64,000 nucleotides of DNA, taken from Apostichopus parvimensis (Eukaryota > Echinodermata > Holothuroidea > Aspidochirotida > Stichopodidae). The notes beneath the pieces are model-generated. The model ran no database searches, was not told the origin of the DNA, and was given only the letters and a program-made list of their open reading frames with translations. Numbering within the stretch: the stretch's first letter is position 1; each line of letters opens with the position of its first letter. Shown here piece by piece: positions 46,991 to 61,200 of the stretch. The stretch is from the NCBI GenBank assembly GCA_000934455.1, contig KN882355.1, forward strand, positions 438,280 to 502,279, read 5' to 3'. The translations under genes and the position numbers were made by a program.

Positions 46991-48330
46991 CAACGGTACT
47001 ATTGCCTGTAGGCCTATACTATTGCCAAATTACTTCTTATGACCATAGCCTAGGCCTCCTTGATGCAGCAAATGACGATTTTTGTTATTAGTTACCTAAT
47101 ATTTTGCACAAAACTTAAAGCCAGTTGGTTTTACAACAGTCAATACTAGATCTGCAAGTTTTCTTTTGTGGTAAAACTGGCGTTGTGTTATGATTTCACG
47201 TAACAGTTGGATATGATACAATTACACGGACTAGCCTATTATACAACGTCTATTATTTAGGTATAGACACCATGTTACCACTACTAGTACTATAGGGTTG
47301 CACTTACACTGTACAGAATGTCACATTTTCCTTGCACTGTAGGTAAAACAATTCTACAAGATTCGCTACGAAGTTAAGTAACAGGATCATCGACATTTGA
47401 GATCATTTCAATCATATGATGGTCTTAATAACGGTGGTTTTGTTCATGCTCAACCGACCAGTTTCGGTTCAGGGTATTCCAACCGCTCTGCTCGGGTACT
47501 TCGATCGGCAGCGACGCGTCTCGGCCATCGGGATCGTTTTACAATTCTTCTGCAAGGGGCTCAATTGACAGGTAAAAACACCGATATCTTCATCACCCTC
47601 GAAAACTATTTCCTCCTCTTGTTCCTCCAGAAAATAATTTTCGTCAAAGCTTACTAATGTCCTGAGAGGTGAAGTCCTATTTCCTCGGAATCGGAAGATT
47701 CGGGAGAAAACATTTTCAAAGTCATGAGAAGAGTGTTGTGGTTACATGTAGTAAACTGTATAACGCCGTATCGGTAAACAGCGGGGAGTCGGCTTTGGCT
47801 GAAATGGTTCCTTTGATGACGTCAGATGAACTGCGGTGGGCAGCTTTGAATTTTTTACGAGTGGCAGCTCGAGAGGTCTGTAGAGAATACTTTTACAGCG
47901 AATTTCTGGCGTTTCAAGCCGCATTTATGGAAAGTTGTGCGTGAATGGTGTTGTAGTAATGTAGATAAACCATTCCAAGACATGAAATCTCACCACTTCA
48001 TAACCTCTTTAACGCAATACGTGACGTGTACAGTACGTAGGCTAGAAACGGCACACGTGTAGGCTGTGTATGACCCAGTTCGCCATATTAGAAACAACTA
48101 AAACTCTCACTGTAAATGAAACATAAATGAAACTTACCTATAAAGGCCACTGTGAGTATCTGTAATAAATATCCCCCGAACTGGTATGACTCCAATCGAA
48201 TATAATAACGATATTTGAGTAAAAACTAAATAATAGTTTCTCCTCTTACAACGGAGGTCTGCTCTGACCAAAGAAGCAGATGAACCACACACGATAACGT
48301 GGGCGCCTTATCAGAATTTTTAGCAACACC
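46991..48330. other. Unresolved; short unrecognised frames
   Basis: No domain recognised. The 91-codon frame at 47669-47944 (plus) ends MTSDELRWAALNFLRVAARE and shows a helical pattern but no known family. The frame at 47397-47657 is CpG-rich. Either could be an exon downstream of the THAP start; I see no matching splice phase. Confidence 0.3.
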
Positions 48331-48339
48331 TAGTCCAGG

Positions 48340-49190
48340 AGCCCAGAAGGTTTATTCAGCTGAAGAGGTACAAAAGGTTTGGTGGCCTGATTGTGTTGGT
48401 AGGTGACCAAGCTTCAATAAAATGTGTTGCTGCCGGGGCACACCCTGCATGGTAGGCGAGGGGGTCACAAAGTAGGGGGGCAAAATATGCTTTTATTTAG
48501 CTGAAGAGAAACAAGCACAAAAGTTGCTGGGTCTTATACCCAAGAGGGTACCTTTCATCATGATGGCAATAACAGCAATATCTGACTGCATGGGGCCCCA
48601 GACAGTAGCCCAAAAGGGCCCCGCCCATATGGTGTTATTCAGCTGAAGAGGTACAAGGGTAAATCCTTTTACATTTGAACTATTACACATTGGGGTGTAC
48701 TCAAATACTAATGACAGTAACTTTGTCTTGCATAGGGGCCCAAACAGTAGCCCTAAAAATGGGCCATGCGGTACAACCAGCTGTTAGCTAATTTATCTAG
48801 CTGAACAGGTACATAAACGAAACTTGTTGGATACTGCTCCCAGCAAGACTAATTACATTGCTGTAGTAACAACAGCAATATCTGCCTGCATTGGGCCACA
48901 GACAGTGGCCCAAAAGGGCCCCGCCCATATGGTATTATTCAGCTGGAAAGGTGCAAGGGTAGATCCTTTTGCATTTCAACTATTACACATTAGGGTATAC
49001 TAAAATACTGATGACAGTAACTTTGTCCTACATATATGCTCAAACAGTAACCCTAAAGATAGGCCATGCAGCCCAACCAGCTGTTAGCTAACTTCCCTAC
49101 CTGAACAGGTACATAAACAAAACGTGTTGGATACCGCTTCGAGCAAGACTAACTCTATTGCTGCAGTATGGACAGCATATCTGCCTGCAT
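48340..49190 (+). repeat. Tandem array, about 150-bp units in 300-bp pairs
   Basis: Units begin with TTCAGCTGAAGAGGTACAA or CTAGCTGAACAGGTACATAA (near 48355, 48498, 48641, 48796, 48938 and 49096). Alternate units are more alike: GGCCCCGCCCATATGGT recurs at 48619 and 48917 (about 298 bp apart). The array is therefore a dimer-of-150 structure with roughly 2.5 dimers. No coding potential. Confidence 0.8.
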
Positions 49191-49454
49191 GGGGCAAGAC
49201 GGCGGACAACAATTAAATCATGAAATCATGGTGAGTACAAATTCTTCTGTTTCTCAAATACTCATTAGTTTAGCTATAAAATTCTAGTTAAGGGGGTACC
49301 TTCACAGAAAAATTCTAAAATTTGCTGGTTTCCACATTTCTAGCAATTGCCATAAATAACTATATCCCATCCCTTTCAATTGACAAGCTTCCCTTTTCCC
49401 AAACAATATTATTTTATTCATAATTTGAGGATTTTCGGGTACTATTTATATTTA

Positions 49455-50395
49455 GGGCCAAGCTGGATGCACTCGTTGGCAAGGTTGTGTCATGTCAGCA
49501 CTGCTCTTTAATATCGCCATAGACTGGGTGATGAGACAGGCAACTGAAGGGCAAAAAAGGGGCATAAGATGGACCCTCTTTTCTACACTTGAGTACCTCG
49601 ACTTTGCAGATGATCTCGCTGAACTTTCACACAGCCACCAGCATGTGCAAGAAAAAACATCCAGACACAGTGACTTGGCCCAGCAAATTGGCTTGAAGAT
49701 CAGCCAAAAGAAAACAGAGGTGATGACCCTGAACATCTCGGACCCTTTACCAATACAAGCAAACGGGGAAGACCTACCTATAACTGAGGAGTTTGCTTAC
49801 CTGGGCAGCACTGTCAGGCACGATGAAGGCGCAGGCAAAGACATTAAGAACCGTCTTAATAAAGCCAGAAATGCATTCAGAATGCTCAATAATATATGGA
49901 GATCACAGCAGTACAGAACCAAGACCAAGCTTAAATTGTACCAGAGTTGTGTCCTTTCCACTCTTCTGTACGGCTCTGAATATTGGAGAATGACGAAAAA
50001 CGAGCTCAATAAGCTGTCAGTCTTTCACACAAAGAGTCTAAGAAGAATATGTCGCATTTTCTGGCCAAACACTATTTCAAACGAAGCACTACATGCCCAA
50101 TGCCATCAAGACAGCATGGAGAACATCATCATGAGAAGAAGGTGAAGATGGATCGGACATGTAATGAGAAAGAACATAGATGACATCACACGAACAGCCC
50201 TCCACTGGACACCAGAAGGCAAAAGAAAGAGGGGACGTCCTAAAACACTTGGCGAAGAACTGTGGAAGGGGAGATTAAAGACCTGAACCACACATGGGGA
50301 ACCATCCAAAAACTAGCCCAGGATCGGAAGGAGTGGAAGACTTTTGTTGCTGCCCTATGTGCCAGGAGGCATAATAGGCAGTAAGTAGTAAATAA
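49455..50395 (+). pseudogene. 5'-truncated LINE reverse transcriptase
   Basis: Starts in the middle of an RT domain at QGCVMSALLFNIAIDWVMR and continues LEYLDFADDLAELSHSHQHV (active-site FADD at about 49600-49612), QIGLKISQKKTEVMTL, FAYLGSTVRHDE, CVLSTLLYGSEYW and RRICRIFWPNTISNEAL. It stops at 50143, then reads RWIGHVMRKNI and GKRKRGRPK to about 50288. This C-terminal region is typical of non-LTR retrotransposons of the RTE/I/CR1-like world; I cannot place the clade. The abrupt 5' start inside the RT is a usual LINE truncation. One stop and one frameshift occur in the last 150 bp. Confidence 0.75.
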
Positions 50396-51178
50396 GTGGA
50401 TGCATTATTATAAAGGTATCTGTGTTTAATGACGGTAGTCTAATGAACCCCCGATCGTGCATTATCCTATAGATAAACCCACGCTGACCGTTGATTAACG
50501 CCGTTTATTCATACCTTATGATATTTGTCAATAAAAAGGCCAAAAATACCCCCAAAAAATTAGCAGATTTCATAAATATGTTACCCCGTAGAATAAGTTT
50601 ATTAACTACCAAAACAACAATGCAGTCAGAAATCAGACTGCGACTTTTGACCGTTATTTCGCAATCATTAAACACTTCGCAAAAGCAGTGAAATGCATTG
50701 TGGGAGCTTAGCCCATCACTATATTTCAGTACACTGCAGCTTGGATATCGTCTGAAAATACGTTTTAATACATATTCATAAAGCAGCAATCGAATTTCTT
50801 CAAGCAAAACTTTGAAGAAAAGAAGTTCAATATTCATTAAATATCTGTTTGCAACGATGTCGGACTCACAATGTGGATAAAATTCGGAAACTTCTTTGTC
50901 TCGGCTTGAAAAATAAAAACCAAACGTGAGTAAAAACCTTTCATCTTTCGAATTGCATATTTTCCGTTTTCAAGAAGGTACTACCTCCATCGTCCGGTCG
51001 ATGGTATAAAACAAATTAAACAATGATTTGGGGCTAAATTCGGAGTTGTTCTAGCATTCTGGGTTGAATAAAAGTGACATTTGTAAGGTTGCTCTTGATC
51101 ACCGGCATCAACGTATCCTATCGTGGTTAATTGCATACGTGTATGGTTGGCCGTAGAGGACAAAATTCACGAATTAAT
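50396..51178. other. No gene recognised
   Basis: Between the LINE and the satellite. Open frames 50505-50837 (minus) and 50491-50691 (plus) overlap each other and show no domain. Confidence 0.45.
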
Positions 51179-51868
51179 GAGGGGATTAATTCGAATATAT
51201 GGTAGCATTAATTCGAATATATGTGGACATTAATTGTCATCCAATCACAGGGCCGTTTTATATGGTACCATTAAATCGAATTTATGGTATCATTAAATCG
51301 ATGATATGGTACCATTAATTCGAATATATGGTACCATTAAATCGATTATATGGTACCATTAATGCGAATATATGCTACCATTAAATTTAATATATGGTAC
51401 CATTAATTCGATCAATGGCTGTTCATCTTTATATGTAGAGATTAATTCGAATATATGGTAGCATTAAATCGAATTTATGGTACCATTAAATCGATTATAT
51501 GGTACCATTAATTCGAATTTATGGTAACATTAAATCGATTATATGATACCATTAATTCGAATATATGGTACCATTATTTCGAATATATGGTACCATTAAA
51601 TCGAATTTATGGTACCATTAAATCGAATTTATGGTACCATTAAATCGATTATATGGTACCATTAATTCGACCAATGGCTGTTCATCTTTATATGTAGGGA
51701 ATAATTCAAATATATGGTACCATTAAATCGAATTTATGGTACCATTAAATCGATTATATGGTACCATTAATTCGAATATATGATACCATTATATCGAATT
51801 TATGGTACCATTAAATCGATTATATGGTACCATTAAATCGAATATATGGTACCATTAATTCAACCAAT
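51179..51868 (+). repeat. 22-bp KpnI-site satellite with about 255-bp higher-order unit
   Basis: About 27 units of 22 bp alternate TATGGTACCATTAAATCGAT and TATGGTACCATTAATTCGAA forms, nearly all with GGTACC. A spacer CAATGGCTGTTCATCTTTAT and on occurs at 51412 and 51668, with a degenerate third at 51864, giving a higher-order period near 255 bp. GGTACC, ATCGAT and TTCGAA are palindromic, so each unit carries two dyads. It ends 347 bp before the first ATG of the 52-61 kb gene. Confidence 0.9.
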
Positions 51869-52214
51869 GACTGTGCAGCAAATGTGTACACATTTACGCA
51901 CTTCCGCTGAAAATAGAGGACATCCGCCGAAAATGACGCCTAGTAGCTGCAATAGCCAATCATAGTCCCTGTTACAAACAAAGTGTTAAATATTTCTGTG
52001 GTTACAAGTGTTTACAAACAAATTGTGAGTTGTAAGAAAATGTAGCTACCTACACTAGCACTACAACTACTACTAGTATACCAACGCGTAGTAATAAAAT
52101 ACCCGCACAGTGCATACATATACATATGTGTACGGTGCAACAGCCAACAGGCTAGGTCTGTGGCATTTATTCTGTCTGAGCAGTCAGTGGCTTGTATTAC
52201 TGTATTACTATACG

Positions 52215-55200
52215 ATGAATCCTCCATCCAGCTCAAGACCTGCACAAAGAAGAATTCTCCCTGCTATTCTTCGTATGCAGAATGGGATAAATCAATCTGT
52301 GGACGATGCACTGGATACAGATTTTGTAGAAAGTTTTACTGAAAGGTAGTAACTCAGGCTAAGCTAACGTGTCAAGTAGGCCTAGGCTAGGCCTAAAGTA
52401 TTTGCTATTTATAACTGCTCATGTTTATCCCGCGCTGATCCCGCGCGCGCAATTTTTCCCACTTCGAAGAATCCGAAATGCCATATCGAAATGGGAATAA
52501 AAATTCAGCATCACGTCACACGCTCGTATCGTTCGTTAGGTCAAACGCATTGATCAGTGATAGGCATAATGTCAGTGGGCTGCCACTGGTGAGTGGTGGT
52601 ATTAATTAGGGCAATCCTGTTTTAGCCATGTCATATATTATATAGGTGTCTATTAGCGCTAGTATACTAACGTTACGAGCGCCTGTGGTTTTAGCGGCCT
52701 AATTTTTTTCTTCGAAATTTGTATGGGCCTAGCCTAGTGGCCTAAATGGTACAACTGCAGAATGCAACAGCCCAAAACTCTCCCCCGTGGAAATGGAGGC
52801 GCGGTCAACGTCACAAGCTCGCTTACACCAGTAACAAACTTTAGGCTACAGTGCACTGTGCAGTAATATAAAATCGAGTTGAAATGGCTACTTTTATATG
52901 GTATTGCACCCTTTTATATGTTTTATATGTGTTAGTCCACTCCAATTTTCTCTATAAAATGTTACATTTCCCCCAATTTATTTGGTATTCACAACTTCAG
53001 TTTATATTGCTCAAATGTGAGAATGGTTAAAGCATCATTTTTAGCTCACACCAGTATGCTGGTGACATGAGCTTTTGTTACAGTGCGACGTCTAACACTC
53101 TATCCGTCAACAATCGGTAAAACCATTCCCATTCGCACAGTGTTGAATGGAATTTTATGAAACTTGGACATAAGTACCGACCATTGGGTTTGGGGCCATC
53201 AGAGGACGTGGTGTGAAATTTGGGGTCAAAAGTCACCTGTGGGCCGTAATGGGCCATTTTGTGCAAATACACAAAATGCTTCTCCTACAGATTCCATTGT
53301 ACAATGTTGAGGGATTGTCACGATAGTACTGTAGTAGTGCTACCTTCAGGGTGTTCAGGAATCAAAGGTCAGCTACAGTAGGGGTCTTTTGTGGCCCGGG
53401 CCACAGCCCCATATTTTCAAATTGCCTCTGTCCATACAGTGTATGCCCAATTATAATGAAACTTGGTGACAACGTTCCTCGGGATGAGGGGTAAAAGGGG
53501 TGTTCAGGAATGTAAGGTAAAATGTCATTTAGGGGGTCATCGAGGGTCATTCTTTGTAATATTTTCAAATATCTCAATCTCCTCAAGATTTTGATGGATC
53601 ATATTAAAAGTTGAACTGATGATTTTTGGATTGTGTATGAATAAGGTGATGCCTATTAATTTTTGGTCAAAGGTTAATTAATTATAATTAATCCCCATTC
53701 TCTAAAAAAATATAAGTTTACACCTCTCTCCAAATCTCCTTTAACTTGTCCCACAGTGTCTGCAGTGTGAGTGTGTGTTTACATTTGTTGTTAGGCTTTT
53801 GCAGAACCTGTAGTGGAATTAAAGCAGGAGTCCAAGTTGTTATTAACTGTGTACTGTAAGTAGGGGAGGCCTTTAGCCAATCAGCACTCGCCGATTCTAA
53901 GGAGTTATTCTAACTCCATGGTACTAGTATGTAGGGAGCAAGGAATAATTCTTGAAAGGTGAACTTGTGAGTTTAGAGAGGCAAATGTCCATTGTCTGCT
54001 TAGGTACAGGGGAGAGATTTTAATAGGGTAGGTCAGTAGTATTTTAGGAGAGAGTGTGTACAAATTTCCAAGGAATTGAAGGCAAAGACCTGTCCAAAAA
54101 GAGGGAAGGTGGTTTAGAATAGAGAACAGTGAAATAGTATAGAGGAGGAAGGGAATGTAATTTTGTGAATACACTCAATATGCTTCTTTTCCTTCAAATT
54201 TTATGGTACATTGCACGGCGGGATCTAGGATTCTGGAAAAGATGGGACGTGGCCTCCAGTGATCGCCATCCTGGGGGCGGTGTCTGAGGGGAGGGGGTGT
54301 CCCACACACCTTTGTGAAATGTTTGAAAAATTAAGTACCCTGACATGCAATCTGGTGCAACATTTAGCATCATTTGAAATCAAATTTCTTGTATAAGATT
54401 TGTCATTTGTCAAAAAAATACATTGCTCTGCAAAAAATAGGGGTGTTCATTGTAGAGCTGCAATGTAGAGGGTTTGTCACCAGCCACAGTTGAAAGAAAT
54501 CAATGTTGATCTAAGACAATTATGAAATAAACCACAGCATGAGAGATGTAATGCAATTGCATAGACTAGTTCCTGAGGAAAATAGTAATTAACAAGAGGT
54601 CCAAGGAGAATATTGGAGTGGTACAGTATGCTAAAACAGTCAAGATTGGTACTCTTTGACTATCATCAAACTGCACATGTAACACCCATCACACTTTTGT
54701 ACCAGATGTTACAAGAGTGAATTCAATTAACTAAACTTTGTTTAATCACAGTTCATTGATGGTGATATAGAGAAAAACTTGTTTGTATCAAATATACCAT
54801 GAAATTATTCTTCATGAGTGAGTGTATAGTAACAAATTCAAAACAAAAGGCGATTGGTGCCACAATGATTGCTGCAGTTCAAAGACATGTTGGTTATATC
54901 CCTAGCAATGACATACTGAGTTCAAAATTATACTGACCTTACATTCAGAGAAAGTACAAACACATGTCACCATTATTCACTGATAAATATCCAGCAAATG
55001 AGCGGTGTCATGCAATTACACACTCATTATTAAAGTTATGGAATGTTTTATTGGTAATGTTTTATTGGTCACACTTTCTGTGACGGGTGTAACAACTTTT
55101 AATTACTAAAAATAATTAACTTACATTAATTACTCTTGGATGAAACTGATGTTATGATTTTATGTGATTGTAAATTTAGAAGATCCAGAATATTTTATTA

Positions 55201-58200
55201 TTTTGTGACCATTGCTGACTTGTACGTAACTTTTGTGTTAAAAATGAACGTGACAGGTGTTACTGTGTCAGATTTTGAAAATCTCACTTAGGTCACCCAC
55301 GTTAATGACAAATGACTTGTCACAATGCAAATTGGACTCTGCATTTGAAAACATGAATGGTATATCAACATTATTGAATAGTAAATATAGAATGAATCTG
55401 CTATTTGGTTGAACAAATTATCTAGGGAAGTTGGTCCTAAAATTCATACAATTTTTGTTGGAAAAATGATGTATGGTGTCGACCGAGGACAGCAAATATT
55501 TTCCACTTCACAGGACTTTTTTTTTCAAGAAGAAAAATTGGTTATGAAACTAGTCATAGTAATGCATCATTAAAGAAGATTCACTTACCATTAACAAATT
55601 TTTTAAATTTGTTATGGTTCAATGCCTGTTTACATGGAATTTACCATATATATTTGAGGAAACCTTGTAACGGACATATTGCTCAGCTGTGCCAACTAAG
55701 ATTAATCTCATACTTGGTATATGGGTTGGCCTCGTGAGTACATGAAACCTATTGATTGTGTAAAGGTCAAAGGTCATGTTGGGTCAACAGTGGTGAAACA
55801 TTGAAAACCTTGTAACTGCAATAACTCAGCAGTTCCAACTTAGATTGACCTCATACTTAGCGTGTGGGTTGGCTTTAGTGAGTAGACCAACCCTTTTGAT
55901 TATGTTAGATGTCAAAGGTTATTTGAGGTCAACAGGGGTCAAACCCAGAAAGCCTTATAACCACCTTAACTCAGCAATGCCAGCTTGGATTGATCTCATA
56001 CTCAGTGAGTAGATGAACGAACCTATTGATGATGTTAGAGATCATAGGTCATTTGAGGTCAACAAGGGTGAAATCTTGAAAACCTTGTAACTGCCATAAA
56101 TCAACAGTGCCAACTTTGATTAATCTCATACTCTGTATGTGGGTTGGCCTTAGTGGGTAGCTGGACTCTATTGATTTTGTTGGTGGTGACACACTAAAAA
56201 GCTTGTAACCATCATAACTTAGCAGTGCCAACTTAAGCAATATTTGGACAATTTTGCTTTGAAACAAGGTCATCTGACCTTTGGATGCATCTCATACCGT
56301 ATTTAACATTTTTCAAATGGGGGGCGTTTATTAGGGGTAAATTTTTACGATGTTATGTACATGCTCGGGCCTAGCCCATATAGGCTTGCACATACGTTTG
56401 TACATAGCCTAAGCACATGTCGGGTTTTTTCGGACAATTTTGTTTGCTGAATTTTGATGGGAATTTTAGGGGGGCGTTTATTAGGGAGGGGGCGTTTAAT
56501 GGGATAAATACGGTACTTAAGTTTGTGCATTGTGAGAGTACAACCCTTAATTTTGGATGAGGTATATACAATATCATTTCAAATTATTTTCATTCAGACA
56601 AAGTTTAAATTCAAAAGCAAGGAATCACAATGTCATTGACTTTCTTGTCTTTATTCAGGTTCCGCTCTCGCCGAACAGGGCAGTCTCCTCCTGTAACTGG
56701 AAGGAGACATCGTTCAAAGAGAGTAAAAAGGGGTCGCCCAGTGAAATATTACAAAATGAAGTTGGTGGCCCTAAAGGATCACACACAGAGGAAAAGGCCC
56801 ACCTCATGGAAAGGTTTAAAAGAAGTTAAAAAGATTGGTTTAGGTAATTTTTTCTTCCTTGCTTAGTCAAACATAATCTCTGCAGTCTAATGGCATGTGT
56901 CTGACTTTGCTTCTGATGCTCCATATGATGGCTAAACCATGCTCAAGTTAATACTTCAGGGCTGATTTTTCAGAAAATATTTAGGTTGTCCTCTGGGCAA
57001 CCTGTTTTCCTATTTGGTTGTCCAAATTTCTTTTGGGTTGTCCGAAAAGAATAAAACCGAAGTCACTCCTGATTCAGAAAAAAAGTTGCATTCTATATTA
57101 TAGCCTTTTTCATCTCATTTCCCCTTTGCCTCTGGCCAAACCACAATATGCAGAAATTGGAAATGTCCTGGTAACTCTTGCTAGTAAACTGTGATTCGGT
57201 CTGCACTACCTGTGAATGCAAATGGTCTTTGTGTCATATAAGTGATACCATCAACAGAAAATGCCCATTCAGGGTGTATGCCAAAAAAAAAAAGGATGTT
57301 ACAACCCTCTGCTGTTACAACCCTCTCTTCTCTAAATAATTTAATTCGTAAACTGAGTTTTCCAACCTGGATTGATACAATGTTTTTTTCCCCCAGAAAT
57401 CCAGAAATTTACTCCCAGGGAGCTGGAGAGGGGGGGGGGGGGAATTTCCCACAGGTTGGGAACCATAAAGACATAGCGTAGCTGGCTAACACATTTTGTG
57501 TTAGAGGTCACCATTTCTTGAAAACTTGGAAGTTTATATTGATCACCAATATGTACCTTGATTCAAGATGCAAGTGTTTGCACTTATCAACAAAAGCACT
57601 GGTCATGATGGTAATGTAAGGTATGAATGATGCTATAACTGAACTTTTTTCAGGTAATCTCCCAGAGGAGTGTGAAGTTCCTGCAAACCTAAACCACACA
57701 CAATTTGAAGAGTTTGTTTGGCAGCAGTTTGAAGTTCTGAGAGGCAAGAAACTGATATTTTCCCTCAGCAAAGCCAATGGGGATCTGGTCCCATTATCAG
57801 ACGATTGCACCCCTGCAAGCCTAATGAAGGACAGGTCCAAAAGATGCATCTATATCAAACCAAAAGAGCCATTGGCATTACAAAGTCTGGTTAGTTGACA
57901 GTCAGTTGTTTTTTAAACTTCACCTTTTGTCTGCCGTCGATTTTGTCAACTCGACTTTCTGTACAAACATTATGAAAAATTGTATTTGAAAGTAAGCCAA
58001 CTGTTGTTAGGGTTGCCCCCCCCCCCCCACCACCACTCTTGCCACTGTTTCAATGATGGCATGTGCATGACTGTTTGTATATGTGACACAATGTAAATTT
58101 AAATGAATCTCATACATGGAAACATTGGAAAGTAGGCTCTTATGTAGATGAACCATACAGATAGTAATAGAAGAAGTCAAAGCTCATTTGAGGGCAACAG

Positions 58201-61200
58201 GTCAGCTACAGTGAAAACCTTGTATGGGCTAACTCTGTAGTATCAACTGATGAATCTCATACTTGCTTTGTAGGTTCCCACTGAATGTAACTAGTCAGAG
58301 ATCAATCAAGGTCAAATACTGAAGTCCTTGTAATCAGGCTATCTCAGTAGTCACAGCTTGCATAAATCTCTTATTTGGTAGGTAGGTTCTGAATATTGAT
58401 GAGATGATCCTGATATTTTTTATGGGCATTCCAAGGTCAGCAGAGGTGAAAATAATGAAAACCTTGTAACCAGCTTAGTAGGCTCCACATAACACATCAT
58501 ACCTGGTAGTACAACTTTGACATGTATCACACAATATGTGATGTGTGCACCCTCGGTGATCAAAAAAGGGTCAAATGTCAGTTGGAGATCCAACATGGAT
58601 TAAATGCTAAGGGCTTGTACCTTTGCTTCCAAAAACATTGGGGTTTCTGGTTCATTATTCAAGCCACCTCTTAGCTTAACTGGCTTTGCCAACTGGTTTG
58701 TATTTCTGATCAGTTTCACGCGAAACTGAGAAGCTGAAATAAGAAAATGACATTAAATGTAAACACTGTTGACATTATATATGGCTATGTATACGTAAAA
58801 CATTGTAGGACAAGGCTTCAGAATATTGCCAATATTTTACGAGAATCACATGTAATTATAAATTTTGCATGTAGAAAATAATGAGAGGAAATGGAATTGT
58901 AACTAATTTTCATGGAAGTTTGTATACAGTAGGTCATCAGTTAGTGGTGAGGAACAAAGGTTGTACAGGTCAAAGGTCATCTGTGGTCACCACGAGTCAA
59001 CTGTTGTGTAAATGTTCAACTTGCTTCCCCAGCCCAGAGCCTGAAGCATCAACCAATTTTCACCAAGGTTGGTGAAAATAATTGGTTCGAAGTGAGGAAC
59101 AAAGTTGATGTTATGAAATCAGTTGAAGGTGAGGCACATGCTTGTACTATATAAAACATGGATTGGTCTGTCATTGATATTTATAAGCGGGTGGAGTTTC
59201 CCATTGTAACTTGTAAACATAACTTAAGCTATCTTAGCCACCCGAAACTTGTCATCCAAATACAGCATGGAATCACAGCTCCACCTGTTACTTCTTGTTA
59301 TTATTAATGTTTATCAACTTGCATGGGGTGAAGGGTTTTTAAAGTTTGCCGTTTCACCAGCGTGCTTTTCTTTGTTTACAGAATGTATGTCAGGTCTGTG
59401 CAAGGACATTGACAGGTCCTGATTGTCTTCTCTGTAGGCAAGATGAAGAATTTTCAGAATCTCTTGCCTTGGACCAGAACCAGGTAATATTGGAATACTG
59501 CTTCCCAAATTAACCCTTGAGTGGAATGCTTTGATTCACATTCTGGAGTCCCCTAGGACCACCAGCATCAATCTGCAGGTCCTTGCTGAGCTGAGTAAAA
59601 CATTGTTGGTGGAGGGTTGGGTAGGTGCCTACTTATTGATGCCCTAAGGGACTGCGTAACCTGTGTAGACTGAAGCTATATCTCTTCAAATTTGATCCAA
59701 CTATTCCAATCAGCAAAACCCTCCTCAATAGTACTTCTTGGTCAGCCAAAATATAATTATCGATTATTTAAGTAGATGAACCATAATGATTGTAGTCGAG
59801 GTCAAAGGTCATTTTAGGTCAACATGTGTCAAATACTGAGAATATTAACAATATAAATTTGAATGGATCTTGTATACATTGGTATGTTTGTTTGCCATAG
59901 TGAGTACAATGATAAGTTCCAAGGTGGTAGTGGTACCTTGATGATGTCCAAGTCCAAGGTACATATTGCCCATGGGCCATTTTATGGAATCGGGCAAAAT
60001 GCTTATGCTACAGATTGTATGTTACAGTGTTGAGGGTTTGTGCTTACTTTTGGGTTTTCAGAAACTTCTGGTCTAATGTCAGCTGTGGGCCATATGGGGC
60101 TTTTTATGAAATAATTCAAAATGAATCTTTTCCTACAGATTGTATGACCACAATGTTGAGGGGTTTGTCATGATAGTGTTTCAGTAGGGTGTTTGGGAAT
60201 TTCAGACCAAAGGTTGTGTATGGGCCATTTCATGAAATCACTCCAAATGCTTCTTTTCCTACAAATTATATGGTACAATGTTGAGCATTTTTCATGATGG
60301 TACTTTGGTAGTGCCTCCTTTCGGGTTTTCATGATTTTTCGGGCCAAAATCACCTATGAACCATTTCATGGAATCACTCAAAATGAGACAAGTCATATTA
60401 ATTGCTTTAAGAATGGTTTGGTACTTACATTTTTTGGGGGACAATTTTGTTATGCCCTTTTTTTTGCGCCCTCATTTTTGGGGAGCCTGGGAAAATTTTG
60501 AAGGCCCTTATAAAAATTTGTTTGCCTATAATTTTGTGGGCCGTACAAAAATTTTTGCCGAAAATTTTTTTCTAGGGCCCACAAAATTATAGGCAAACAA
60601 TTTTTTAACTCTAAAAAGGTATGAGCTTGGAGCATTGGTGCTCTTGCTTTAATCAGTCTCATTGAGAAAAGATATTAATAAATAAATCAGGTATATACTC
60701 TATTGGTGCTAATATGTGAAGAACCGTTTCACTTCTGCAGGATACTTCGGTCCAAAGAAGAAATGATGCAAGAACAAGATTATCTCAGGTAAGAGGATGA
60801 GGTGTATGCTTGAAATTCTTCTTTACAGGTATCAACTTACTGGTAAAACAAACAATGCCTGCTGTTGGTAAGGAATATTTTGCGGGGCTCCACGGGAAAG
60901 GAGTAGGGCAATTTGGGACACTGTCCGAGCCTTAATTTATTGTAATGAAAATGACATTCAGAGTTTAGTCCTGGAATAATTTATTAAATAATATTGTCCA
61001 GAAACAGAGGCTTAATAACAACTGATATTAAAGACTCATAATCAGTGAGAAAGATTGAAACCTATAGGCCTATACATTGTAAAACTAGAGATGAAAGCAA
61101 AATAAGACAGAAGTATCACAACTCATCCATTAACAACCAGAAATACCATCTCAATATGGCAAGGAATCACAACATCACTTTTCTATTTTCTATCATTCCT

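Noticed and set aside
47397-47657. C-terminal exon of the THAP gene
   Set aside because: No recognisable domain and no splice phase compatible with the broken THAP exon.
51179-51868. CRISPR array
   Set aside because: Repeats are contiguous 22-mers without spacers; higher-order structure fits a satellite.
54219-54320. Complete hAT-like MITE
   Set aside because: Only one end resembles the 12.56 kb element; no inverted partner or duplication was found.
60356-60662. Overlapping Phe-rich frames on both strands
   Set aside because: They are produced by the perfect inverted repeat at 60513-60606.
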